11,616 nt of DNA from Candidatus Cloacimonadota bacterium (GCA_016927675.1 JAFGMF010000043.1:1-11616); one strand, 5' to 3'; shown: positions 1 to 8,115, counted from the stretch's first letter. Translations and numbers: made by a program. Notes: generated by a model from the letters alone, not told the origin.

Positions 1-2538
1 TGCAATTTGATCGTATTCTGATGTTTCAGTAAAATTGAAAGCTATTTCTCCCAGATCTATTCCATAGGCTCGGATCATAAAATTTCGATTCCATTGCGGG
101 GGGTTGATGCCTGCAAGATCCTGCCATGGGTTTTGAGTATAATTAAGTGTGATCCATTGGGTTCCCGGTGTGAACACCCAGGGATCACCAACACCATCGT
201 CCATTCCCAGTCCGGTCCAGATTCCCGGAGTTCCCAACCCAACAAGAAAACCGTTTTCAGCTGTCACGGCCTGCGGAAGGGTGTAGTAATTCCATTGATC
301 ATCGATGTTGGGAATCATTCCGGAGATGAACAGCAACTCGCTTGAATCAGGGTCTCCATAAGAATCAAGACCAAAAACATAGAGTTTTACGCTGGAATGG
401 GAAGCAGATTCGGCTGTTAAAAACCAGGATATTTCCTGAATAACAGCGATGTGCCGATGGACCGAACCAAAAACAGCATTTGTTGGCAAACTGGCACTTC
501 CAAACTGAAAATCAAATTCACCGTCATCATAGCGAAATTCACCCCCTCCTGATCCCGGAGAATTCCAGTACAGATCGACTTCTGTACCGGGATCATTCTG
601 GAAAGCCTGAACGTTACCCGGTGGATCGGCAATTTCATAAAGGATGATCGTGCCCAGATCAAGATCTTCTCCCGATACAAAAACACTTTCCGAATAAGGA
701 TCATAACCTTCACAATTGATATCAAGTCGGTAAGTTATATTGGTATAGACTCCCTCGATCAGGAAATAACCGTCAGCATCGGTTAATGTCTGATAATCTT
801 CAAAGCCACTCAGATAAACTGGAATTCCGGACAAGCCATCATCTGGGAAATCACTTCCCGTTACCCTGCCGGAGACGCTTACCATTCCCAGAGGCAACAG
901 AGAAAAATCAAGATCAATAGTGTCATTTTCAGTGATTTCCGTGTTCAATGTCTGAGGTGAATAACCAAACAACGAAGCGGTAAAATCGTAATTGCCCTCC
1001 GGGATATTGCCCATGTAATAATAACCCTGGGTGTTGCTGAAGGTTTGATCACCAGATCCTTCTCTGATGATTTGAGCACCTGCAAGAGGCTGATCATCTT
1101 CATCACGGACATAACCCTGAACATTTCCCAATCCTCCTGGAATCAAGAAAAAGGCAGTATTGGGAAAACTACTGGTGAGAGTTCCCATAGGTGGAGTTTC
1201 AGGATCCAATTCATCAAAATCAGCATAAGCATAGCGTGAGCGGTCGGGGTGTGGTGATGAATTTGTTGAATAAAATTTATCTGAATTGCTGTAGTACTGA
1301 GTATCCATCGGGCGCTGAACCAGGATGGCTAAATTGTTTCCTGTATAGATAAATGGTTCATTGAAATTTATCATGATCATATTTTCACCCGAAGGGTAGT
1401 TAATATTGTCATCAAATACCGGAACCAGCTGGTTGGAGGGAATCCATCCGGAACAAAGACTCGTCTGAGTTGTTTCACCAATCCATACTCTGGTAGGCAT
1501 ATTGCTGAGATTAGAGGAAAAGTTGTTATACCAGGCTATTCCGTTGATCAATCCGCCGGTATTGAATTCATCAAAATAGTAGATAGTTTCCGATAGGCTG
1601 TTCATATAATAGAAATTGAGCGGCATGTAATAAGTAAGATCACTGCCGTTACCAATATTTATCTGACCGTAAGGCATGATCATGATGTTCAGCTGGCTTG
1701 TCTGATCATTATTGCCGTTATCGTCTCCATCTAGAATAACATCTCCCTGCAAATAAGCCTGACCCAAAGGCTCAGATTGCGGGATATTCCAGACAAACTG
1801 ATGCTGTCTTTCTTCTCCCGGCTGGATTGACTGGTTGATCACCAGTGAACTTAATTCCAGATAACTGTCTTTCAGCAGTCTAACAGTATAGCTGTCCTGC
1901 TCCGCAAGACCGCTGTTTCTGACGGTAAAATCGTAGATATAGGAATTGCCTGCATTGACATTATTAGGACCGATAAGTGATATGGCGGCCAGGTCATTTT
2001 CATATTGAACCGGCTGCCCTGTAATTAGGACATCATCTACACAGACACCATAACCGAATTTGGCTATCCCTTCAAAAGCCACATAATAAGTTTCACTGGG
2101 ATCGGGAAGACTAACTGTTCTTTGTGTCCAATCGGGAGTATTGTCCTGATAATGAACGATCAAGTTCCAGTTTCCACTTTCGCTGTTACGGTAATATATC
2201 TTCAATTCATCCTGATCGGAAAGCCAGATCTTCTGGGCGTGCCAGAAACTGAGTTCGCCATTAGAACTGACTCCCAGATTTAAAGCCGGAGTAATAAGCC
2301 TGGTGATATGCGGAGTCGAGCTGCCGTAATAAAACCTGGCATTATAACTGCCGGAATGAGCTGACGGTGGATTGGAACTGTAACCACCATTCGTGTAATC
2401 CCAGTCAGTATTACTGGATATGTATTCCTGAGTCCAGCCGGGCGGTAAATCTCCCGATTCGAAACCTTCCTCCAGAATCAGATCTGCAGATAAAATTCCG
2501 AAAATAAACAGAGAAAGTAACACAACAATATTTTTCAT
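1..2538 (-). CDS. Large secreted multidomain beta-sandwich protein, C-terminus outside window (partial)
   Basis: An uninterrupted reading frame of 846 codons runs from an ATG at 2538 to the window edge with no stop, so the protein continues beyond it. AGGAG at 2548-2552 lies nine bases before the ATG. Residues 1-18 are a signal peptide (MKNIVVLLSLFIFGILSA). Residues 20-175 read like a choice-of-anchor-J/MAM-type module (EEGFESGDLPPGW, later VDDVLITG). Residues 183-290 resemble a CARDB-type domain. Residues 293-467 form an aromatic beta module (RVWIGETTQ, GWIPSNQLVPVF, YTGNNLAILVQRP) that I associate with secreted proteins of Cloacimonadota. Two carboxypeptidase-regulatory-like repeats follow (about 470-548 and 551-635: NVQGYVRDEDDQPLAGA, VSGRVTG...GIPVYLSG). 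A further beta module occupies 665-830. No catalytic motif is visible, so an adhesin, surface-layer or sorting-domain cargo role is possible but unproven. It follows the small membrane protein gene by 32 bases and is probably co-transcribed with it. Confidence 0.9.
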   Translation of the reverse strand, partial: MKNIVVLLSLFIFGILSADLILEEGFESGDLPPGWTQEYISSNTDWDYTNGGYSSNPPSAHSGSYNARFYYGSSTPHITRLITPALNLGVSSNGELSFWHAQKIWLSDQDELKIYYRNSESGNWNLIVHYQDNTPDWTQRTVSLPDPSETYYVAFEGIAKFGYGVCVDDVLITGQPVQYENDLAAISLIGPNNVNAGNSYIYDFTVRNSGLAEQDSYTVRLLKDSYLELSSLVINQSIQPGEERQHQFVWNIPQSEPLGQAYLQGDVILDGDDNGNNDQTSQLNIMIMPYGQINIGNGSDLTYYMPLNFYYMNSLSETIYYFDEFNTGGLINGIAWYNNFSSNLSNMPTRVWIGETTQTSLCSGWIPSNQLVPVFDDNINYPSGENMIMINFNEPFIYTGNNLAILVQRPMDTQYYSNSDKFYSTNSSPHPDRSRYAYADFDELDPETPPMGTLTSSFPNTAFFLIPGGLGNVQGYVRDEDDQPLAGAQIIREGSGDQTFSNTQGYYYMGNIPEGNYDFTASLFGYSPQTLNTEITENDTIDLDFSLLPLGMVSVSGRVTGSDFPDDGLSGIPVYLSGFEDYQTLTDADGYFLIEGVYTNITYRLDINCEGYDPYSESVFVSGEDLDLGTIILYEIADPPGNVQAFQNDPGTEVDLYWNSPGSGGGEFRYDDGEFDFQFGSASLPTNAVFGSVHRHIAVIQEISWFLTAESASHSSVKLYVFGLDSYGDPDSSELLFISGMIPNIDDQWNYYTLPQAVTAENGFLVGLGTPGIWTGLGMDDGVGDPWVFTPGTQWITLNYTQNPWQDLAGINPPQWNRNFMIRAYGIDLGEIAFNFTETSEYDQIA

Positions 2539-2570
2539 TTTCCTATACTCCTGTGTTCATTATAATGCTT

Positions 2571-3008
2571 TTAAGTAAAAGAAACTATCAATTTGTCCAG
2601 ATAATGATAAAAAAACCAACTGAGAAAAATCATTAACATTCCGAACAAAATTGCTATCCAACCCATTAATTTTGCCTGTCCTTCACTTCGAATTTTGGTA
2701 TCTTTGATCATACGCTGCCCCGGCAGCGGGAATCGACCTGAGATCAGTATCTTTATCCCCAGTCTGAGGAAGTATACAGCAAAGATTATCATCACGGCAG
2801 AATTTATATTGCTAATTATGTTCAGTGTTCTGGTTAATTTGAACAAAGCCAGCTCGGGAGAAGTTTCCGCTAACTGCATCATACTCTGCTGATACTTCAG
2901 AAAATAGATAAAGAAAATCAACGCTATTACCACAATTACAATAACAAAAATCCCGACACCTCTTTTCAAGCCCGGGTCAGCTTTTATAAACTTGTTTTCT
3001 TTGAACAT
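2571..3008 (-). CDS. Small three-helix membrane protein of unknown function
   Basis: This 145-residue protein belongs to no family I recognise. It has a short basic N-terminus and three hydrophobic segments, at about residues 17-37, 66-90 and 113-135. The first linker (38-65) is mildly polar. The second (91-112) is basic, with RFPLPGQRMIKDTKIR, which suggests it is cytoplasmic by the positive-inside rule. There is no signal peptidase site or metal-binding motif. GAGG lies five bases before the ATG, in the 10-base gap after the stop codon of the upstream protease gene, so translational coupling is likely. Its place between a secreted protease and a large secreted protein suggests an envelope accessory role, but that rests on context only. 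Confidence is high that it is a gene and low for any function. Confidence 0.85.
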   Translation of the reverse strand: MFKENKFIKADPGLKRGVGIFVIVIVVIALIFFIYFLKYQQSMMQLAETSPELALFKLTRTLNIISNINSAVMIIFAVYFLRLGIKILISGRFPLPGQRMIKDTKIRSEGQAKLMGWIAILFGMLMIFLSWFFYHYLDKLIVSFT

Positions 3009-3018
3009 ACAACCTCGC

Positions 3019-5439
3019 TTATTTAATATGAACCATCTTAATAATTTTTTGAGTATTTGCGCTTTTCAGTCGACAGAAAAAGATCCCGCTGTCCAATTCG
3101 TTTTCTTGCCAGAATAAATGGTGATCTCCCTGAGTATAGTTCTTTTCGAAATACTTTCTTCCCCGAAGATCAAAGATACTTAAATCTGCTTCATCAACAT
3201 TATTTATCGAAAAAAAGATATCTGTTCCGGGATTGAAGGGATTTGGAAAGTTGTTGAGTATCAGGTTTTCCTTCGGAGGGACCGGATCATCAGGAGGATT
3301 TTCCTGATCAGGTATCAGAATTGCGACCGGGCTGAACAGTTGTGTCTCTCCGCTTACCCAGACAGCCTCGAGAACATACCATTGCCACGAACCAACAGGT
3401 AAAACGTCCTGATCTGAATAATAATATGTTTGAGATTGAGATGAATTACCTGCCGGGATCAGGGTTTGATTGATCTGAATACCTTGTTCAACTTCAGGGG
3501 AATCATTCCGGTAGATATTCCAGCCGCTTAGTCCGGATTCACTTATGGTAGTCCAGATTAAATTTACTGAATTATCATAGAAAGCGGTAAAAGAACTTAA
3601 AATCAAAGGCAGAGGTTCATCAAGGCTTCCCAGGGTGTTCAGTTTTCCGTAACCAATCCGATAATTTGGTTCAGTACCGGCAGCTGTGGTATAGATATCT
3701 CTGAAGGCTGAAGTGTGCAGGTCTGTTAATACCGCTGTGGGCGAAAGCAGGTTATTTTTCTGTAACATTAGTGCAATTGCACCGGCTACATGGGGAGCCG
3801 AATAGCTTGTTCCATAACCTGTTGCGATGTAACCGTTATTAACAGTGTAGGAGGGAACATACACACCCTGGTTTCCGGCCAGATCAGGCTTTTGTCTTCC
3901 ATCCCGGGTGGGACCCCTGCCACTGCCGGAATAGAGTGTACCAGTAGTAAAACCGGTAACGCTTCCGCCTAAAAAACCGGCAGCAGCGACAGTATTGTGC
4001 CCACTGGCAAGTTCATTAAGTGTCTTACTGGTATTCCCTCCTGAAGCGGCGGTAAATTGATCATAACTGAAACTCCAGGCATCTACCAGACCATTTCTGG
4101 AAGAAATATGATCAGCATGCAGCTCTATCTGCCAGATCCCATTGGCAAATAAACCATCATTTTCTCCTGCATAAATAACAATGTGATGATCTCCGTTTGT
4201 CGGGATATCAGTACAATTGTAGATCTCTATGATGCCATCTGCAGTTGCATCCACATAAGTTTGGCCAAAATGGACAGTTTCTGTTTCCGGCAGATTGGGA
4301 GATTTCAGAGATACCGAGATTGTGTCAGTTCCCGAAAACCAGATATCCACCCCAAGATAACTGCTGCTGGAATTGATCTCAAAAGTATGATTATTATTTG
4401 TGGACAGATAGGTCTCAGCATGGATTCTTTTAGCTCCGGAATTTCCACAGGCAAAAACTACCTGGCGACCATCTTCGCACATTGAATCAATTGCTTGAAC
4501 ACGTAGAGAAGTGCCGTCGTGCGCTCCGTATTGATTACCCAGACTGATGCTGACAACTGCCGGTTTATTCAATTGGGATGCCTGGGAAAAAATATATGAT
4601 ATTCCATCTTCCAGATAGCTGGAAAAACGTTGATCAGATTTAACGTATATGATTTCTGCTTCAGGAGCCATGCCGGTGTAGTCAGTCCCTGCTGGAGATG
4701 AACTACCGTCTCCGGCTAAAATACCCAAGCAGGAGTTACCATGATGACCCGGAATCTGATTGCAGTTACCTGAATTGATCTCAGAATTGGTATATTCCGT
4801 ACCATAATCAAATCCGTCCGGATGATTACTACCCTCGATACCGGTAGTCTGATCCCAGAGATAGATAATCCTGCTGTCACCGTTGGATTCCCGAAAATCC
4901 CAGTGTTGAAAAAATACACCGTAAGGATCGATTACGGCTGCTATCACGCCACTGCCGTCAAACGGATTAGTCCCTGTCTGAGCAGCATCCGCCCAGTTTC
5001 CCAGATAGATCGGACCGGGCAACGTCTGAATTGATGTACTTGTCTCAAGAAGCAGGATATCTTCAGGGTAGATTTCGGCTCTGATCAAATGTTGGTCTAA
5101 CAATAATTTCTCGAGATCTTCCGATGTAACTGTGATTGTAGCTATATTATCAGTTAATCGCACAGGTTCTCTGTAATTTTCTGATAATCGCTGAAATGGT
5201 GCAGAATACAGACAGGTAATTCTGAGTGAAATCTCGTCGTCTTCGGAGATTATCAGTACAGGGGAAAAAATTTCTGCGGATCGATGATCTTCTTCGAGCA
5301 GACGATAGCATCTTTGCAGTAAGGGATCAAATTTGGATAAATACTCAGAGAAGCCATTTGCATTAAGGTAAAATGGAATAATGATCATAAAACAGAAGCA
5401 GAATCCGAAGAAAGATTTCAATGATTTACAGACCGCCAT
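3019..5439 (-). CDS. Secreted subtilisin-family (S8, Csp-like) serine protease with C-terminal sorting domain
   Basis: An 806-residue secreted endopeptidase. Residues 1-28 are a signal peptide with a Cys/Phe-rich core. Residues about 30-150 are probably a prodomain. The S8 catalytic triad is visible: Asp171 in AVIDPYG, His233 in GHHGNSCLGILAG and Ser545 in GYGTSYSAPHVAG, with oxyanion Asn333 in ACGNSG. The stretches FRESNGDSRIIYLWDQT, MAPEAEIIYVKS, SYLEDGISYIF and GAHDGTS fit the Csp-like branch of subtilases. About 120 extra residues (340-460) between Asn and Ser resemble the jelly-roll insert known in that branch. Residues 611-705 form an Ig/fibronectin-like module, followed by a Pro-rich linker (711-724). 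Residues 725-806 are a Por/type IX-type C-terminal sorting domain beginning LILNNFPNPFNP. The Asp and His motifs are non-canonical (DPYG rather than DTG, HGNS rather than HGTH), but the triad is intact. GGGGAG lies six bases before the ATG. It is first in a leftward operon. Confidence 0.93.
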   Translation of the reverse strand: MAVCKSLKSFFGFCFCFMIIIPFYLNANGFSEYLSKFDPLLQRCYRLLEEDHRSAEIFSPVLIISEDDEISLRITCLYSAPFQRLSENYREPVRLTDNIATITVTSEDLEKLLLDQHLIRAEIYPEDILLLETSTSIQTLPGPIYLGNWADAAQTGTNPFDGSGVIAAVIDPYGVFFQHWDFRESNGDSRIIYLWDQTTGIEGSNHPDGFDYGTEYTNSEINSGNCNQIPGHHGNSCLGILAGDGSSSPAGTDYTGMAPEAEIIYVKSDQRFSSYLEDGISYIFSQASQLNKPAVVSISLGNQYGAHDGTSLRVQAIDSMCEDGRQVVFACGNSGAKRIHAETYLSTNNNHTFEINSSSSYLGVDIWFSGTDTISVSLKSPNLPETETVHFGQTYVDATADGIIEIYNCTDIPTNGDHHIVIYAGENDGLFANGIWQIELHADHISSRNGLVDAWSFSYDQFTAASGGNTSKTLNELASGHNTVAAAGFLGGSVTGFTTGTLYSGSGRGPTRDGRQKPDLAGNQGVYVPSYTVNNGYIATGYGTSYSAPHVAGAIALMLQKNNLLSPTAVLTDLHTSAFRDIYTTAAGTEPNYRIGYGKLNTLGSLDEPLPLILSSFTAFYDNSVNLIWTTISESGLSGWNIYRNDSPEVEQGIQINQTLIPAGNSSQSQTYYYSDQDVLPVGSWQWYVLEAVWVSGETQLFSPVAILIPDQENPPDDPVPPKENLILNNFPNPFNPGTDIFFSINNVDEADLSIFDLRGRKYFEKNYTQGDHHLFWQENELDSGIFFCRLKSANTQKIIKMVHIK

Positions 5440-5484
5440 CTAATCTCCCCGGGAGGATAATAAATCCCCCCACATACAAAATCT

Positions 5485-5514
5485 TTTATCGCATTCTGCG
5501 GCTGTAATTGTCAA
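5485..5514 (-). promoter_or_regulatory. Sigma-70-type promoter of the protease operon
   Basis: On the minus strand, a perfect TTGACA (-35, 5509-5514) is followed by an 18-base spacer and GATAAA (-10, 5485-5490, four of six consensus bases). Transcription would begin near 5478, giving a leader of about 40 bases to the ATG at 5439 with GGGGAG inside it. The -35 box sits immediately behind the T-tract of the preceding terminator. The call rests on consensus only. Confidence 0.6.
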
Positions 5515-5517
5515 TAG

Positions 5518-5545
5518 AAAAAACCCCGGTTTATGGCCGGGGTTT
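5518..5545 (-). terminator. Rho-independent terminator after the nucleotide-sugar dehydrogenase gene
   Basis: A perfect 9-bp stem (AAACCCCGG at 5521-5529 and CCGGGGTTT at 5537-5545) encloses a 7-base loop. On the minus strand it is followed by a run of six T (5518-5523, partly in the stem). It begins 36 bases after the stop codon of the leftward dehydrogenase gene. On the plus strand the T-run is only three bases long, and no plus-strand gene approaches it. Confidence 0.88.
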
Positions 5546-5580
5546 AAAAATAACCAGGTTATTCGAAATATTTTCTGGGT

Positions 5581-7125
5581 TTATTTTTTCAGAGAGTGGA
5601 TATGACCTTTACCGACCCCTTTAACTTTGCATCCTGATCTGAGGTAATGAGATATCCGCGTATCGTCGATAAAATTGGAACAATCAATGATCATGGGTTT
5701 GTTGCCGCACATTTTCAGAAGATCTTCGGGGTTGAGTTCCTTATAAAGTTTATGTCCGACAGCGAAGATGATGACATCGGCATTTTCTACTGCCTGTTGC
5801 AGGTCTGGCTGGATGCTGACGTTTTCCATTTCCGCCCAGTATTCTACGTAGGGATCATGAACACGGACAACAGCCCATGATTCGTGCAGGAATTTGATCA
5901 GCGTTTCAGAAGGTGAGTGTCTGGTATCACCGAGTTCTTCCAGATAAGAAACACCCAGAACAGTTATTTTCAGATCTTTAAGCTTCGGAAATTCGGTTCG
6001 GATCAGTTCGATAGTGTGCAAAGGCATGGTATCGTTAATGTCAACCGATCTGATGGCAACTTCAAGTTTTCCTTCGATATTGAAGATCGCATTCATCGCC
6101 CAGTTTGCCAGTACAGGGTCTTTGGTAAGACAATATCCGCCGACCCCAAGGCTGGGTCTGAGCAGGTTATCATGTGTACCTTTTCTTTTGCGGATGGCAT
6201 CTCGCACTTTGAAGATGTCTACACCAATCTGCTCGGCAAATTTAGCCCATTCCAGCGTCAGTGCAATATTAGTCGCCCGATAGGAATTTTCCATCACCTT
6301 AGCCAGTTCAGACGAATTAGTATTTTCCAATTCGGTCAAGGGATAATTCTCGACATCCAGAATATCGGTTAAGAAGGCTTTTGCCATTTCCCGGCTTTTA
6401 TCATTTACGCCGGAATAAACGCGCCAGAAATTTCTGATTGATTTAACATATTTTGCGCCCGGCATGACCCTTTCGTAAGAATGAGCCACCAGAGGAGGAT
6501 TTTTTTTAACATTAATTCCCCGAGCGCTGAATTCTGCTTCGATGATTGGTTTTACCACATATTCACAAGTTCCGGGTGGAACGGTAGTTTCCACCAGGAT
6601 CAGGCAGTCTGGTTTTATGTATTTTCCCAGCGTACGAATACCGTCACGAAAAGCCGACAGATCACAGTATCCTTTGTCTGCTTCTCCAAAAGCTGGTTTA
6701 GTAGCGTCTAACTGGATATCAACAACAACAACATCAGCAACTTCATAAGCATAATTATGCCAGGTTGCTCTCAGGCTTTTCTTCATCTTTATGCAACGAT
6801 GAAAAATCTCCGGGACTTCCGCATCGGATGAATTTACCGGAGGACGTCCCTCATTGATAACGGGTACTTTCCAGAAGGAACGGAGCGATGGTCGCTGCTG
6901 ACCATGCACAAAATAGAGCGGTTTTTTGTCTTCGTCTTCTGCATCTGCAACAACAGCCGCCATTACGCAGCCAACAAATCCCAATCCCTGAACAGCAACT
7001 ATTTTACGCCCGAGCTTTCGCTGTTCTTCGGTGATCCTGTGCAGGATCTTTTTTTCTTCCAAATCTTCCAGTTCATTAGGCAGCTGATATTCTTGACCAT
7101 CCGGGGCGATAGATGCTTTTAACAT
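5581..7125 (-). CDS. UDP-glucose/GDP-mannose dehydrogenase family nucleotide-sugar dehydrogenase (divergent)
   Basis: Enzymes of this family oxidise C6 of an NDP-sugar to the uronate in two NAD-dependent steps, supplying acidic sugars for surface polysaccharide. This 514-residue protein has an extra 40-residue charged N-terminus. The Rossmann fold follows (AVQGLGFVG, GxGxxG at 47-52), then ETTVPPGT at 179-186, a variant of the SPER motif (HSYERVMPG, 215-223), and the central helix with ENTNSSELAKVMEN (Lys276, Asn280). The catalytic segment is GVGGYCLTKDP with Cys332, Lys335 and Asp336. The C-terminal NDP-sugar domain (about 383-500) reads GVSYLEELGDTRHSPS where GxxFKxxTDDxRxSP is usual. The second Rossmann strand ends YFVHGQQ instead of the usual acidic residue. 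The substrate cannot be assigned. AAGGA lies seven bases before the ATG. It follows the lipoprotein gene by 38 bases and ends at a strong terminator. Confidence 0.9.
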   Translation of the reverse strand: MLKASIAPDGQEYQLPNELEDLEEKKILHRITEEQRKLGRKIVAVQGLGFVGCVMAAVVADAEDEDKKPLYFVHGQQRPSLRSFWKVPVINEGRPPVNSSDAEVPEIFHRCIKMKKSLRATWHNYAYEVADVVVVDIQLDATKPAFGEADKGYCDLSAFRDGIRTLGKYIKPDCLILVETTVPPGTCEYVVKPIIEAEFSARGINVKKNPPLVAHSYERVMPGAKYVKSIRNFWRVYSGVNDKSREMAKAFLTDILDVENYPLTELENTNSSELAKVMENSYRATNIALTLEWAKFAEQIGVDIFKVRDAIRKRKGTHDNLLRPSLGVGGYCLTKDPVLANWAMNAIFNIEGKLEVAIRSVDINDTMPLHTIELIRTEFPKLKDLKITVLGVSYLEELGDTRHSPSETLIKFLHESWAVVRVHDPYVEYWAEMENVSIQPDLQQAVENADVIIFAVGHKLYKELNPEDLLKMCGNKPMIIDCSNFIDDTRISHYLRSGCKVKGVGKGHIHSLKK

Positions 7126-7163
7126 ATTAATTCCTTTTACGAGTTTTTTTTATAAAATTAAAT

Positions 7164-7844
7164 TCAGCTTTTAATACCGTAATTTTTCATTCCTTCAAGT
7201 TTTTTCAGATCTATTTCGTTTAGCGCTTTCTTAATTTCTTCAATTCCGGTATGATAACCATTTGCAGCGACCACAAATCTATCGGCAACCAGAATATCCA
7301 ATTTAGCATAACCGGTATCTTTTTTGAATTCTTCGATTGCTTTATAACCTTTATAAATGGTGGTTTTTTCATATCCGTTAACGTCTTCTTTCTCATAATC
7401 GCTAACAGTCCAGGCAAATCCGGCGATGGTCGTTAACGCACTCATACCGCCAAGATCAGTGATAGAAAGGTTGATGGATGTACCGCTATCAGATTGATAG
7501 CTGCTGCTGGCTTCTGAGACTTCGATTCCCCAGACAGCGTTTTTTTCTGCGCTGCTGTTTATCAGGGTCAGGTTTTCCAGTTTTCCCGGCAGCATGGCTT
7601 TTAGCTCTTTATAATCAACGGTTTCGATTTCCTGACCACCACTGAGAAATTTACCGATCTGTTCCATGGCTTCTTCGGGATTTTGGGGTTCCTTACCGTC
7701 CATATCTTTACTTATTTCTTCCATTTTGTTGGCGAGATCTTTCATTTTCCCGGCAGCCTGCTTGATCTCTTTAGCTTTTTTACCACAACCAGTGATTAAG
7801 GGCAAAATAAGAAAAATCATCAGGATTATTTTTGATATTTTCAC
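7164..7844 (-). CDS. Uncharacterised lipoprotein
   Basis: A 226-residue exported lipoprotein with no named family that I can assign. The start is GTG at 7844, preceded by AAGGAAG about nine bases upstream. A lipoprotein signal peptide ends in the lipobox LITGC with Cys20 as the lipidation site. Residues 21-52 are Lys/Glu-rich, helical and possibly coiled coil (KAKEIKQAAGKMKDLANK). From about residue 75 a compact alpha/beta domain follows, with PGKLENLTLINSS, INLSITDLGGMSAL, GYEKTTIYKGYKAIEEF and DILVADRFVVAANGY, ending in an amphipathic helix (201-220). This C-terminal pattern looks like a widespread unnamed lipoprotein family, but I cannot confirm that. It is the first gene of a two-gene leftward unit with the dehydrogenase, divergent from queD. 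Confidence 0.85.
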   Translation of the reverse strand: MKISKIILMIFLILPLITGCGKKAKEIKQAAGKMKDLANKMEEISKDMDGKEPQNPEEAMEQIGKFLSGGQEIETVDYKELKAMLPGKLENLTLINSSAEKNAVWGIEVSEASSSYQSDSGTSINLSITDLGGMSALTTIAGFAWTVSDYEKEDVNGYEKTTIYKGYKAIEEFKKDTGYAKLDILVADRFVVAANGYHTGIEEIKKALNEIDLKKLEGMKNYGIKS

Positions 7845-7947
7845 AAATTCACTTCCTTTTATCTTTTTTCTTCAGCTAATTCGATGCCTTGAATCAAATT
7901 AGAATCAACAACTGAACAAAAGTGGAAAATTTATGGGAGGTAGTATT

Positions 7948-7976
7948 TTGTCAATTTTTAAAGTTCTTTACAAAAT
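7948..7976 (+). promoter_or_regulatory. Candidate promoter for the queD cluster
   Basis: TTGTCA (five of six -35 bases, 7948-7953), a 17-base spacer and CAAAAT (four of six -10 bases, 7971-7976) face queD. The transcript would start near 7983 and carry a leader of about 210 bases, including all of the structured elements. The match is weak and other AT-rich hexamers in the region could serve. Confidence 0.28.
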
Positions 7977-8060
7977 ATCCGTGTAATTTGATATATGAAT
8001 TTTATGGATTTGAATTTCTCGACACTTGGGTTGAAGTTTCCTAATTTACTCCCTTTACTT

Positions 8061-8110
8061 CTAGGGAGGGATGCCCGATTCCGGCTTATGGCGGATTCCG
8101 GACAGGATAG
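8061..8110. repeat. GC-rich patch with an 8-base direct repeat
   Basis: Thirty of these 50 bases are G or C, against an AT-rich surround. GATTCCGG occurs twice (8077-8084 and 8094-8101), 17 bases apart, the second followed by A to make the palindrome TCCGGA. The contrast suggests a dispersed intergenic repeat or a structured leader segment. Nothing in the window allows a choice, because no second copy of the whole patch occurs here. Confidence 0.4.
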
Positions 8111-8115
8111 AAAGT

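Noticed and set aside
417..725. 102-codon minus-strand ORF
   Set aside because: It lies in a shifted frame within the 846-codon frame of the secreted protein, which has a coherent domain order and signal peptide.
2559..2564. Minus-strand TATAAT before the large secreted protein gene
   Set aside because: A start about seven bases downstream would fall in the Shine-Dalgarno at 2548-2552, and no -35 match is evident; operon read-through is simpler.
5445..5457. CTCCCCGGGAG palindrome before the protease gene
   Set aside because: The centre is a single base, so it cannot form a hairpin; it is mainly the gene's own Shine-Dalgarno.
7933..7986. Tiny ORF (17 codons from ATG, or 12 codons from TTG at 7948 after GGGAGG at 7935-7940)
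   Set aside because: The GGGAGG is well placed before the TTG, but the peptide is too short, carries no attenuator-like codon run and overlaps likely promoter sequence.
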